A stretch of DNA of 64,000 nt from Gaiellasilicea sp963784895 (GTDB lineage: Bacteria > Actinomycetota > Thermoleophilia > Gaiellales > Gaiellaceae), in NCBI GenBank assembly GCA_963784895.1, contig CAWATM010000001.1, positions 191,234-255,233 of the forward strand, written 5' to 3'. Positions 20,536-30,158 of the stretch are shown here, in pieces. A program made the position numbers and the translations under genes. The notes beneath the pieces are model-generated. The model saw only the letters and a list, made by a program, of their open reading frames with translations, was not told where the DNA came from and searched no databases. Position 1 is the first letter of the stretch, and each line of letters begins with the position of its first letter.

Positions 20536-22175
20536 ATGGAAACACTCGACGCAGCGGATCAGCCGATGGGTGCTGGCGTCTCATCCGAGGGGGGGCCTCT
20601 TCGGGGAGCAGCCGTCGCGCGTTGGTCCACTGCTCTTTGGTCTAGAGCCCTCTGGGTCGTCGTCGGGCTGGGCGGGTGTCTGCGACTCATCCACTACCTC
20701 GACAACCGATCGCTGTGGCTGGACGAGTCGTTGCTCGCGCTCAATCTCATCTCGGAGTCGCCGGCGGATCTGCTGAGATCACTCGATTACGGGCAGAGCG
20801 CGCCACCCGGGTTCCTGTTGGTCGAGAAGGCATTCATCGACGTCTTCGGCGAAGCGGAGTTGGCGCTTCGGCTTTTTCCATTCCTTGCTTCCCTCGCGAG
20901 TCTAGTTCTCTTTGCCCTCGTCGCCCGACGAATTTTAAAACCGAATTTCGCGCTCATTGCTGTTGCTCTGTTCGCGGTCAGCGAGTCCTTGATCTACCAG
21001 GCGGCCGAGACAAAGCCGTACAGCTCTGATGTCACGCTTGCTTTGCTCGTCGTCTGGTGGTCACTGCGAGTGCTCGATCATCCGGACGCTTTGTTGAAAG
21101 CGCGTGGGGTTTTGCCGCTGGCCGCTGTCGGGGTGGGAGCATTGGCGTTGTCGTTCCCCTCCGTCTTTGTCGTGGCATCGGCAGCGGGCGCACTGCTGAT
21201 CGAAGCTCTAGCCAGGCGCGCGTCGATGCGCCTGCTGATTCCTCTGTCGCTCGGTGCACTGTGGGCCGGCATCTTCCTCTTTGTCTACCTGACCTCGTCG
21301 GACACGATCGCGTCGGTCAGCAGCCAGATATTCGGCGGGAGCAGCAGCTCCGGAGCAGAGGACGTTGCTCGGGCCTTCTGGTACACGATCGCAGATCCAG
21401 GCGGATTTCGCGGCGTTCCGCACGCGCTCGCAGCGCTGTTGCTTCTGCCCGGGGCCGTGTCTCTCGCGCGCCGCTGCGGGATGGCAAGGTTCGTGCTCCT
21501 TGTGGGGCCTGTCGCCCTGGCGCTGGTCGCGGCGGTTCTCAACAAGTATCCGCTCGGAAGCCGTTTTTCCCTGTTCCTCGTTCCGTTTCTCTTGATCCTC
21601 GTCGTCCAGGGGCTGGACCAGGTCACCGCACTCGTGCGGAGGTCGAGGTGGAGGCGGCTGCTTGTCGCCGCCTTCGTAGTCGTCCTCATGGCCGCTCCGG
21701 TTCGGGATGCGCTGGTTCAGGTTCGGAATCCGCCCCGGGGCGAGCATGTGCGGCCACTCGTTCAGAGCATGGTCCAGCGTTGGGAACCAGGCGACGGTGC
21801 GTACATCTTCCGCAACGCGCAGTATGCGTTCAGGTACTACGGCGAGTGCGGCGAGTGCGGGGTGAGCGACTATCCGTTCAAGCTGAAGCTACCCGTGGAA
21901 CGCGTCGAGAACGACGGTCTGCCGGCTGCGTTGACCACGAATCCACCAGTCGGTGGTGATCGGTCGCCCGGAGGACGCCCGCCGTTCGACGTCGAACCTC
22001 GAGTTGCTCGCGTCGCGGAAGAGAGTCTGGGTGCTCCTTTCGCACGTCGGCGTCAGCCATAGCGGGCGTTCGCGAGGAGCAGCAGCTGCTTGGTCGCATA
22101 GACGACCAGGCGCAGCTCGTTGGCGTCTGGCGAGAGACGGGAGCCACCCTGTACCTCTATCGGTCGGTCCGCTAG
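20536..22175 (+). CDS. GT39/ArnT-like membrane glycosyltransferase (frame breaks near the 3' end)
   Basis: Polytopic GT-C type transferase that uses a polyprenyl-phosphate sugar on the outer face of the membrane. YLDNRSLWLDESLLALNLI carries the family's first-loop LWxDE motif; SAPPGFLLVEKAFIDVFGE and QAAETKPYSSDVTLALL are the next conserved loops, and about 10 membrane helices follow. Frame breaks near 21950 and 22070 precede the true C-terminus (VGVWRETGATLYLYRSVR) and TAG at 22173-22175. METLDAADQ at 20536 is the preferred start. The stop shares CTAG with that of the convergent beta-helix gene. Confidence 0.75.
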
Positions 22176-24429
22176 CCGCTTTCCGTCGATCCCGCGTCCC
22201 GGCCGTTGCCGACCGGTCGCGGCGCGCCGACGATGTCGCTTCCGATCAGCGCATCGGCCGCTGACGAGGTGACGAGGTCGATTGCCTCCGAGCCTGGCCG
22301 AAGGAAGAGAACTTCCTGCCCAGGGAGCGAATTGACGAACGGTAGAGCGCTGATGTTGCGGTCGGTGTTGCTGCAGCTGCCGCCGGCCCAGGCGTTGTAG
22401 CTGAACGTCCAGCCGCTATAGCAATTGCTGGGGCGGGCGCCCGCGTTGCCGAGAACACGGATGTTCTCGTAGCTGGCGCCGGGGACGTACTGACCCAGTC
22501 CGCCGGTGAAGCTGTTGTAGCGGATCAACCAGTTCCGAAAGCGGGAGGCGGCATTGAACTGGACGTCGGCCTGGCCGGCGCAGGTCGTCTCCGACCTGTA
22601 GAGCCACTCGACCGAGCAACCAAACCAGTTGTTCTCCAACGTCACATTCGTCGGAGCAGGCGAATTCCCAAAATTCTGCACCTGAATGTTATAAACCACG
22701 TTCTGCGAAAAAACACTGTTCCGGATCGTCAACCCATCCACAGTCACCAAGAACAAACCGCCGAAATGGCAATCCGACGCGATCCGACCCGCATCACCAT
22801 TCTGGTTATGAATCATCAACCCATCCAACGTCACCTGCCGCGGCACATACGTGATCCCACCACCCCAACCGATCTTATTCTCGAACCCATTCCCCTGCCT
22901 GATCACACAACCCGACGTCACCGTCGCCGGCCCCACATCCATATCCTTGAACGTCACCGTGTCAACGTTAAACGCACCAAAACTGACCGCATCAATCCCC
23001 TCAAAAATCACATGATCAGGATGATCCGCAACACTATTCGCCTCAGTATCAACATACCCATTCACCCGCAAATTGAACGAACGCTCCCGACTCGGCAACC
23101 TCCCCCCCGACAACACCGACCCCTGCACCCACACACTCGACCCACGCACCTCCAACTGACCATCCAACGTCACCACCTCACCCACCGCCGGACGAAACAC
23201 CACACAATTCGACGTACTCCCCGGCGCACACCCAGGACTCAAATCCTTCAACCCCGCCCGACTCCGCAACACCTGCCCCGGATACCGACCCCCCGCAACC
23301 TCAACCACCGACCCCGGCCGCGCCAACCCATACGCACGATCCCAACTCCGACACGGCACCTCCCGCGAACACAACCCCCCATCCGACCCCGACGACGACA
23401 CAAACAACACCGCTCGGAGCTGTCGTCCCGGTCCCGGGGGCGCTGCAGGAGCTGGTGCGGGTTTCAAGCTCGACGCGTGCTGAACGGTTGCCTGCACCGT
23501 CGAATGCGTGCACTCCGAGCGTGACCGCCGCACCGCAGCTGAGCTCAGACAGCCTTCGGTTCGTCACCGTCGTTGTGGCGGATCTCGACGCCGTTGACGA
23601 AGACGTCATAGCCGGTGACCGCCTGATTATCGGTCGATGCGTTCCAACCTAGGGTTAGGGCCGTGGGTTCGACCTCGGTGACGGCGAGCCCGGAAGGTGC
23701 GGAGGGGGGCTGAGTATCGCCGCTGACGACGCCGTGACACGCGGCGGTCGACATAGGCGTCGACGACCGAGGTGATCGGTTTCCTGCCTCATCCGACGCC
23801 TCGACACCGACCGTGTAGCTGGTACCACAGCCGAGACCGATCAGCTCGTACCCAAGATCCGCCGTCGTCCCGCGATCGCCTCCGTTCAAGAAGACTTTGT
23901 ACGCCGTGACCTTCGTGTTGTCCGTGGCAGGTGCCCACTTCACGGCCATGCTCGTGCCCGTGCGCGCCACTTGAGTGGGGTTGCCCGGGGCCACGGGAGG
24001 CTGAGTGTCACGACACGCCGCAGTCGCGACGATTGCCTGCGTTGCCGGAGACCGATTGCCGGCTCGGTCGAATGCAAGCACGGCGACCTTGTAGGACGTC
24101 CCGCACGTCAGGCCCGCGGCTGTGTACCTGGTCTCCCGCACGTGGGTCACGAAGGATTCGCGCCAGTAGACGTCGTAGCCCACGACCTTCCGGTCAGGCG
24201 ATCCCGTCCACGACACCGTCACGTCTGCCGGTCCCGACGAGAGGACGACGATCGCCCCAGCCGGAGCGACACGGTCGCCACTGCCTGCCGCGCCGATGAC
24301 CGGAGTCATCAACATGGTCAGCAGTGCAAGAGCAACCACGAGGTTGCCGAAGCTCCTCGCTCCGAGCGTGCTCCTCATGGCACGTCGACTTCGACGACGG
24401 AGGTCAGAGACCTTGGTGCTGAGATACAT
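22172..24429 (-). CDS. secreted FnIII x3 - right-handed beta-helix protein (two frame breaks)
   Basis: Surface or secreted protein of about 750 residues. Order: a signal or anchor segment (FGNLVVALALLTMLMTPVIG); three fibronectin type III domains, each with YDVYW/YKVF/YDVF..., CGTSY and AxDxAGNRS patterns; then a parallel beta-helix domain from VLFVSSSGSDGGLCSREVPC through LDGLMIHNQNGD, GLTIRNSVFSQNV and TLENNWFGC to SGWTFSYNAW. Frames break near 23565 and 23410. RBS AGGAGCT lies 8 bp before the ATG at 24429. The beta-helix part is one arm of a 1.06-kb inverted repeat shared with the gene at 37.4 kb. Beta-helix folds often bind or cleave polysaccharide; no catalytic residues can be assigned. 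Confidence 0.75.
22354..23412 (-). repeat. 1.06-kb inverted repeat, arm A
   Basis: Read on the minus strand, this matches 37482-38539 on the plus strand almost base for base. The two translations differ at only three residues that I can find (R/K, I/V, T/A) over about 350. Similarity starts abruptly at the GTG(T/C)TGTTTGTG before LFVSSSGSDG and stops just after ACCGACCGCAACA. The outer and inner flanks are unrelated. Confidence 0.95.
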
Positions 24430-24584
24430 GGGGTCAGCTCCTATGGCGGACGGCGGCGGGCGAGCGCGACGCGTTCCTCATCGGTCGTGCACAACAGTTA
24501 CCGTCCCCCTCATTCGGGGGATCGCGCTCAGCCGTGCGCTTCCTGGTCTCGAAGCCCTCAGACTGATCGCATAATGGTCAAATC

Positions 24585-25484
24585 GTGCTCGTGGACGTCG
24601 TGATAGTCGCCTACAACAGCGGCGCCCACCTGCGTGCGTGCGTAGCCCCCTTCGCGATCCTGGACGATATCCAAGTGATCGTTGTTGACAACGCTTCAAC
24701 CGACAACGGCCTCGACACGATCGCAGATGTGTCGGCCAACGTGATTCGGAGACCTACCAATGAGGGGTTTGCGACCGGCTGCAACGCCGGTTGGCGGGAA
24801 GGGTCGGCACCGTTCGTGCTCTTCTTGAACCCTGACGCGATCATCGACGAGTCGTCCGTGCGCCACCTGGTCGCCGTTCTGAAGCGTGACGATCGTGTGG
24901 GTGTCGCTGCGCCTCGTCTGGAACGTCGCAACGGCGACCTTCTGTTTTCTCAACGACGCTTCCCCACCCTGCGATCCACCTACGCGCAGGCGCTTTTCCT
25001 CCACCGGCTTTTCCCGCGCGCGAGCTGGTCCGACGAGATCGTTCGCGACCCCGACGCCTACGCGGCGGCGCAGTCGCCCGACTGGGTTTCGGGAGCTTGC
25101 GTCCTCGTCCGCCGATCGACCCTCGAGGAATTGGGCGGTTGGGACGAGCGCTACTTCTTGTATTGCGAGGACATCGATCTCTGCAGGCGAGTCAGGGGTC
25201 TGGGTCTCGAGGTGCGTTTCGACCCAGCCGCACGCGCCGTTCACCGCGAGGGCCACTCGGCGCCGTCGGCCACAACCATCCCACTCCTTGCAGCGAGCAA
25301 AGCCCACTATGCGAGCAATACGCGCCGGCGCGCGGCGGCGATCGTCGAGCGCGTCGGCCTTGGCCTCGGTGCCTTGACGCATCTTCTCGTCGGTCGAGGC
25401 GGGTTCGAAGATCGCCGCGCACACTTCCATGCCCTCCGCGCGGTCGGCGCTCGCGGGCTGCGCACCGGCTCCGGGAACCTCTAG
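24585..25484 (+). CDS. GT2 rhamnosyltransferase-like glycosyltransferase
   Basis: 299 residues, clean frame. VDVVIVAYNSGAHLRACV, IVVDNASTDNGLDTI and NEGFATGCNAGWREG are the donor-binding motifs of WbbL-like GT2 enzymes; FLNPDAIID supplies the DxD-like site, and WVSGACVLVRRSTLEELGGW plus YCEDIDLCRRVRGLG is the acceptor ED motif with the typical C-terminal HREGHS. WbbL homologues add rhamnose to a lipid-linked sugar; the actual donor here is not established. GTG start at 24585, divergent from the FnIII gene. Confidence 0.85.
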   Translation: MLVDVVIVAYNSGAHLRACVAPFAILDDIQVIVVDNASTDNGLDTIADVSANVIRRPTNEGFATGCNAGWREGSAPFVLFLNPDAIIDESSVRHLVAVLKRDDRVGVAAPRLERRNGDLLFSQRRFPTLRSTYAQALFLHRLFPRASWSDEIVRDPDAYAAAQSPDWVSGACVLVRRSTLEELGGWDERYFLYCEDIDLCRRVRGLGLEVRFDPAARAVHREGHSAPSATTIPLLAASKAHYASNTRRRAAAIVERVGLGLGALTHLLVGRGGFEDRRAHFHALRAVGARGLRTGSGNL

Positions 25485-25531
25485 CCGAACGGGCGGCGCA
25501 CCATCACCGGAACGCCGCTAGCGTTCGGGCG

Positions 25532-27428
25532 ATGTGTGGGATTTGCGGAGTCGTCCAGATCGGCGGAGAGCCGCGTCCCGTCATCTCGCGCGACGCACTG
25601 GACTGGATGACGGACTCGATGACGCACCGAGGGCCGAGTGACCGCGGGACCTATCTCGCCGATGGAATCGCCTTGGGCGTTCGCCGCCTCTCGATCGTGG
25701 ATGTGGAGGGCGGGCATCAGCCAGTGACGAGCGAGGACGGGTCTGTGCGGGCAATCCAGAACGGCGAGCTCTACAACCATCTCGACCTGCGTCGCGAACT
25801 CCACGGCCATCGCTACTCGAGCCGCTGCGACACGGAGATCATTCCTCATCTGTACGAAGAACACGGAACGCGGTTCCCCTCGCGACTACGCGGCATGTTC
25901 GCGATTGCAGTGTGGGACGGGCAGCGCCGGCGGCTCGTGCTCGCCCGGGACCGGCTCGGCATCAAACCCCTGTACTACGCGTGCGTCGACGACCTCGTGG
26001 TCTTTGCGTCGGAGCTGAAGTCGCTGCTGGCCAGTGGCTTGGTCGATGTGCGCGTCGACTACGACGCAGTCGACGCCTACCTGACGCTTGGTTACTTCCC
26101 CGCGCCACTGACGCCGCTGGTGGGCGTCCGCAAGCTGATGCCGGGCTCAGTCCTCGTGGTTGCCGATGACGTCGTCGTCGAGCGCTTTTGGCACTATCCG
26201 ACTCCTTCGCCTCAAGCCATGTCGCTGGAGGAAGCGAGTGGTGCATTGCTCGCGAAGCTCGACGAGTCGGTCCGGCTGCGGTTGATGAGCGACGTTCCGC
26301 TCGGTGCAATGTTGTCAGGCGGCCTCGACTCCAGTCTAATCGTGGCGCTCATGGCGCGGCATATGAGCCGACCGGTCAAGACGTTCGCGATCGGGTTCGC
26401 CGAAGACCCGCAGTCGGAACTACGCGATGCGCGAGAGGTCGCGGCCGCATTCGGAGCGGACCACACCGAGGTCGAGCTCTCGTTTCGCGAAGCCACGGTG
26501 CCTCTCGAGCAGTTGATGTGGTACCTGGATGAGCCTGTAGGCGATCTCTCCGCGCTCGGTTTTCACGCACTGTGTCAGGTGGCCGCTCAGGATGTCACGG
26601 TCGCGCTCTCCGGCCAAGGCGCGGACGAGCTCTTCGCGGGCTACCGCAAGCACCAGGCCGCGTGGGCGGTCGCGAAAATGCACATGCTCCCACGACGCTC
26701 ACGCATGGTCCTGGCGGGCGCAGCACGCGTAGCACGCGTAGCACCGCCAGCGGTACGTCGGCTGACGCAGGCAGTCGCGGCGGAGGATGCTACGTCGCGT
26801 CTGCTGGCGATGAGCGGTGATGTCGACGGCGAGCGGCGAGCGTGGCTTTACCGGGGCAGGCTTCGCGCGGTCGACGGCGCTGCTGCGCGTCGCGTCGTCG
26901 GGTCGCGGGTCAATGGCGTTGAGGCTGACGCGCTTTCCGAATCGCTCTACCTGGACGCACAGCTCGCTCTGCCGGACCTGATGCTTCACTATTTCGACCG
27001 CGCCTCGATGGCGCACTCACTCGAGGTCCGAGTGCCCTTCATCGATCACGAGGTCGTTGAACTCGCTGCTCGCATACGCTCCCATCCACAAGATCAGGCG
27101 GGGGACGACGAAGGTCGTGCTGCGGGAGGTCGCGCGTGGGATCATTCCCGACCGGATCATCGAGAAGCCGAAGGTCGGCTTCTTCGTGGGAACAGCTGAC
27201 AACTGGCTCCGCGCGCAGCTGAGGGCCGACATTCGCGACCGGCTGCTCGACGGCCTGCTCGTGGGCGAAGGCCTCGTCGACCGCGTCGCGGTCGAACAGC
27301 TCATCGAAGACTTTCTGCTATCCCGAAGGCACGGGCCTAGGGCGCGGCTGGTCCTTTCGCTCCTGATGCTGGAGATCTGGTTGTCGTCCTATCTGCCGCG
27401 AGCTCTCCGGACGCCGACGCCGGTCTGA
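25532..27428 (+). CDS. asnB: second AsnB-type amidotransferase (one frame break)
   Basis: Two-domain glutamine amidotransferase of about 632 residues. MCGICGVVQ (Cys2), THRGPSDRG and NGELYNH mark the glutaminase half; SGGLDSSLIVALMAR is the PP-loop, and DEPVGDLSALGFHALCQVA with SGQGADELFAGYRKH marks the synthetase half. The frame shifts near 27086; the restored end runs PHKIRRGTTKVVLREVARG to LEIWLSSYLP. It differs in detail from the 13.6-kb copy, so it is not a recent duplicate. Its position just after a GT2 gene again suggests sugar-acid amidation rather than asparagine supply. Confidence 0.85.
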
Positions 27429-27446
27429 CCGCTCGTCGCGTCTTGG

Positions 27447-28991
27447 TCAGCGGTCGGCCGCCAGGTCGGCTCGACGCGCGATGGTTCGCTCCGGCGTCCA
27501 CGGCCCAGGGACCGCGAGCGTGCACGACGCGAGCGCGGCGACGAAGAACAGGACGAACGTGACTTGGATGAAATAGAAGGCGTCGTACGTCAACATTCCG
27601 ACCGCGAAAGCGGTGACGGAGGAGGCCAATGCGGCGAGCAGCCATCCCCGTGATGATCTGTCGTGCTTGGCCTCACGTCCGCTCCGGCGGATCACCCGCG
27701 CAAAGAACCACAGCCAGGCAAAGAGCCCGATGAAGCCGGTTTCGGCTGTGGTGCCGAGCCACTCGTTGTCCAGGATGCGCGCATTTTGACGAATGTCTCC
27801 CGTCGTGAGTCGCGTTCCATAGCCAGCACCGAACGCGGGGTTGGTTCGGATGCGCGCAAATTCCGGTTGAAGTCGTTCCGAAGAAGCGCGGCCACCGTAG
27901 ACTGTCTGGTTCTGCACCAGGCCCCCGGAGGGAAAGAAGGATGCCCGTATCCCGCCGATCGCTCCTGGAAGGGCGATGTGGATCACAACGAGGGCCGGCA
28001 GCACGAGGGGCCAAAGCCGCTTGAGCTCCTTCGGTCGCAGCCAAACGAAGACGATCGCCACTGCCAAGAGGGACGTAATGCTGGTGCGGGAGATGGTCGA
28101 GATCGCACCCAATCCGATCAGTCCGGCGGCAAGAATCCAACGTGCTCGCCCGGTATGTCGGGCGAGATAAATCGCGAGGGGGAGTATCATCACCAGCATC
28201 GTCGCGAGCGCGATCGGATGCTGCGAGGACGCATACACGCGAAGACGCCCGGCACGCGCAATACCCTCGTCGGTCAATGCGCCTTCAAAATTCAGAATGG
28301 GAATGACGGTTTTTACATGGTCGAACACGTTGTATCCCGTGCGAGCCTCGATGATGCCGAACGATGCGACGATCGCCGCACCACAAACAAGGGTTTTCAG
28401 GATGGTGTGAATGGCTGCTTGCGTCCGTACTGTGCTCACAATGAGATAGAAGACCAGGTAAAAGCTGAGCAAGAACAGCAACTTCTTGAGAACATCTGCA
28501 GATAGTTCTGGGAGGATGAAGTAGCTCCCATCAGGGTTGAAGAATTTCGTCTGTGCGATCCTCGGAATGTTGGTCAGAATCGACCCGAGCACCGCAGCGA
28601 GAATCAGCAGAAGAGGTGCATCGGCGACGCTGCGCCTCAAGCGCACGCGGGGATCGGCGAGGAGAGCCGCTACCCACATCGCAGCGACGAGGCCGACGGC
28701 GATGCGGTATGGCTCGAGGTCGAAGGGAAGTCCGGCGAGCAGCTTGTATCGCTTGATCGGAATGAACATGATCAACAACACGATTCCGCCGACAAGGGTC
28801 TGCCAGCGCAGGAGAACGGGATACGCGAGCACCACGAAGGCAAGAACGAGCGTCAAAGCGGCGGCCGCACCGATGACCTGTTCACTTTGTTGCAGTGCGA
28901 CAGCCAGCGTGAGGGCGCTTGCAGCACCGAAGATCACGCCGAGCCGCCCCCACGTGGCGTGGTCCACCCCGACGGCTGCCCCGTCCGTCAT
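27447..28991 (-). CDS. O-antigen ligase / Wzy polymerase-like membrane protein
   Basis: About 514 residues with roughly 12 membrane helices (LGVIFGAASALTLAVALQQS, TLVGGIVLLIMFIPI, LLFLLSFYLVFYLIVSTV, ALATMLVMILPLAIYLARH and others). A large periplasmic loop contains TNPAFGAGYGTRLTTG and DNEWLGTTAETGFIGLFAWL, the GxG...N(E/T)...ETGxxG pattern of WaaL/Wzy proteins. It would polymerise repeat units or ligate the polymer to a carrier. ATG at 28991 follows the stop of the Wzz-like gene by 4 bp, so the two form an operon; a start at 29090 would overlap that gene. Confidence 0.8.
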   Translation of the reverse strand: MTDGAAVGVDHATWGRLGVIFGAASALTLAVALQQSEQVIGAAAALTLVLAFVVLAYPVLLRWQTLVGGIVLLIMFIPIKRYKLLAGLPFDLEPYRIAVGLVAAMWVAALLADPRVRLRRSVADAPLLLILAAVLGSILTNIPRIAQTKFFNPDGSYFILPELSADVLKKLLFLLSFYLVFYLIVSTVRTQAAIHTILKTLVCGAAIVASFGIIEARTGYNVFDHVKTVIPILNFEGALTDEGIARAGRLRVYASSQHPIALATMLVMILPLAIYLARHTGRARWILAAGLIGLGAISTISRTSITSLLAVAIVFVWLRPKELKRLWPLVLPALVVIHIALPGAIGGIRASFFPSGGLVQNQTVYGGRASSERLQPEFARIRTNPAFGAGYGTRLTTGDIRQNARILDNEWLGTTAETGFIGLFAWLWFFARVIRRSGREAKHDRSSRGWLLAALASSVTAFAVGMLTYDAFYFIQVTFVLFFVAALASCTLAVPGPWTPERTIARRADLAADR

Positions 28992-28995
28992 GACC

Positions 28996-29754
28996 TCAGG
29001 CGAGGCGGCGGATGTCCGGGCTCGGGACATCCTCGGATTCCGCAGGTGTGAGCGCTCTGCGTGGCCGCGCGTTTTCGAGCACGAAAGCAATGGCGATCGT
29101 CGCGAAGAGCCCTGCCAACAGCACCACGATCGGCAGCGTCTTCTTCCGAGGATCGATGAGCTGCGTCTCGCTCGCAGAGCTCAGGAGTTCGAGCTGCACC
29201 CGCTGGCTTGTCGGGATCGAAGCTTCGTTCTGCTGCGCGCGGAAATAGGAGACGAACACGTCCGTTGCGCGACGAGTGATCTCGATTGCTGCCGCCGGCG
29301 TCGACGCGCTGCCGAAGATCGAGACCATTGGCAGAGGGTTCACGGCGCCGTAGTTGGTGTCGGCAGTCGGAACCGCGTTGTACGTCCCCTCGGGCGCGCC
29401 GGCGCCCCCCGAGACACGCCGTCGGACCTCGTCGCTGTTCGCAAGACGCGCGTAGAGCGCCGCTAACGGCGTGAACCGCCCCGGATCAGAGTATTTCGCG
29501 ACCGGCGTCTCTTGATCGCCTACCTTCTTCAAAACAAGCGGTTGCTCGGTGCGGCCGGCAGGGAATCCGGGCTGAGTGAGGAAGAGCGTCGACTGTGCCT
29601 GCCAGATCTCCTGCTTGCGCGGCGAAAGGATTGGGCCGCCGTCCAGGCTCACCTTGTAGTAGGAGAGGATCGCGAGCACCAGAGCCAGCGCCATCCCCAC
29701 CACCACGAGATAGCGGAAGCGCCAGAGGACACGTCCATAGACTGAAAGTTCCAC
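28996..29754 (-). CDS. Wzz-like chain-length determinant / Wzc N-domain protein
   Basis: 252 residues with one N-terminal and one C-terminal membrane helix (YLVVVGMALALVLAILSYY; TLPIVVLLAGLFATIAIAFV) enclosing an extracytoplasmic region, the topology of polysaccharide co-polymerases. No kinase or Walker domain follows, so it is of the Wzz rather than the fused Wzc type. The motif NPLPMVSIFGSASTPAAAIE matches the central region of actinobacterial members. It is directly upstream of the polymerase gene. An unusually large share of the loop (60-130) is Gly/Pro rich. Confidence 0.75.
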   Translation of the reverse strand: MELSVYGRVLWRFRYLVVVGMALALVLAILSYYKVSLDGGPILSPRKQEIWQAQSTLFLTQPGFPAGRTEQPLVLKKVGDQETPVAKYSDPGRFTPLAALYARLANSDEVRRRVSGGAGAPEGTYNAVPTADTNYGAVNPLPMVSIFGSASTPAAAIEITRRATDVFVSYFRAQQNEASIPTSQRVQLELLSSASETQLIDPRKKTLPIVVLLAGLFATIAIAFVLENARPRRALTPAESEDVPSPDIRRLA

Positions 29755-30158
29755 TCAGGAAGACCAGCAGGGACGGGTTCGTCGACCGATCGGGAGTGCC
29801 GACATCTCTGCATCGTATATCCGGGTCGGCTGCTCGCCATAGGCAATCGGCCAGCATGGGTGCCGCGCCCCTAGCCGTTCGGGTAGCAGGCCGTGTCGCA
29901 TCGTGCGTCGCGCAACCCCTATCGTTTGGCCGGATGACGCCGCTCGACCTTCATTCCCGACGAACGCTCGCACTCGAGTTGGTCGAAGGTGGCCGGCGAG
30001 GAAGATCGTGCCTGCCGATGTGCTCCGGCCGGTCGCCCGGCCACAGCGGCGGGATATTGTCCGCGGCCCCGTTCTGACGCCGGCGCTCGACACCAGGTGT
30101 GTCCGATGCTGCGCTCCACTCGACCTCGCGTGCCTGACGAGAAGAGAGCCGACTGTCC
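29755..30158. other. 404-bp gene-free divergent interval
   Basis: This lies between the Wzz-like gene (minus) and the second flippase (plus), so it should carry promoters for both directions. I see no convincing -10/-35 pair, hairpin, repeat or small gene. Long open stretches on both strands have no family-like content. Confidence 0.5.

Noticed and set aside
22766..23524. Long plus-strand open frame antisense to the beta-helix gene
   Set aside because: Its translation is dominated by Arg, His, Pro and Thr and is explained by the G/T-ending codons of the gene on the other strand.
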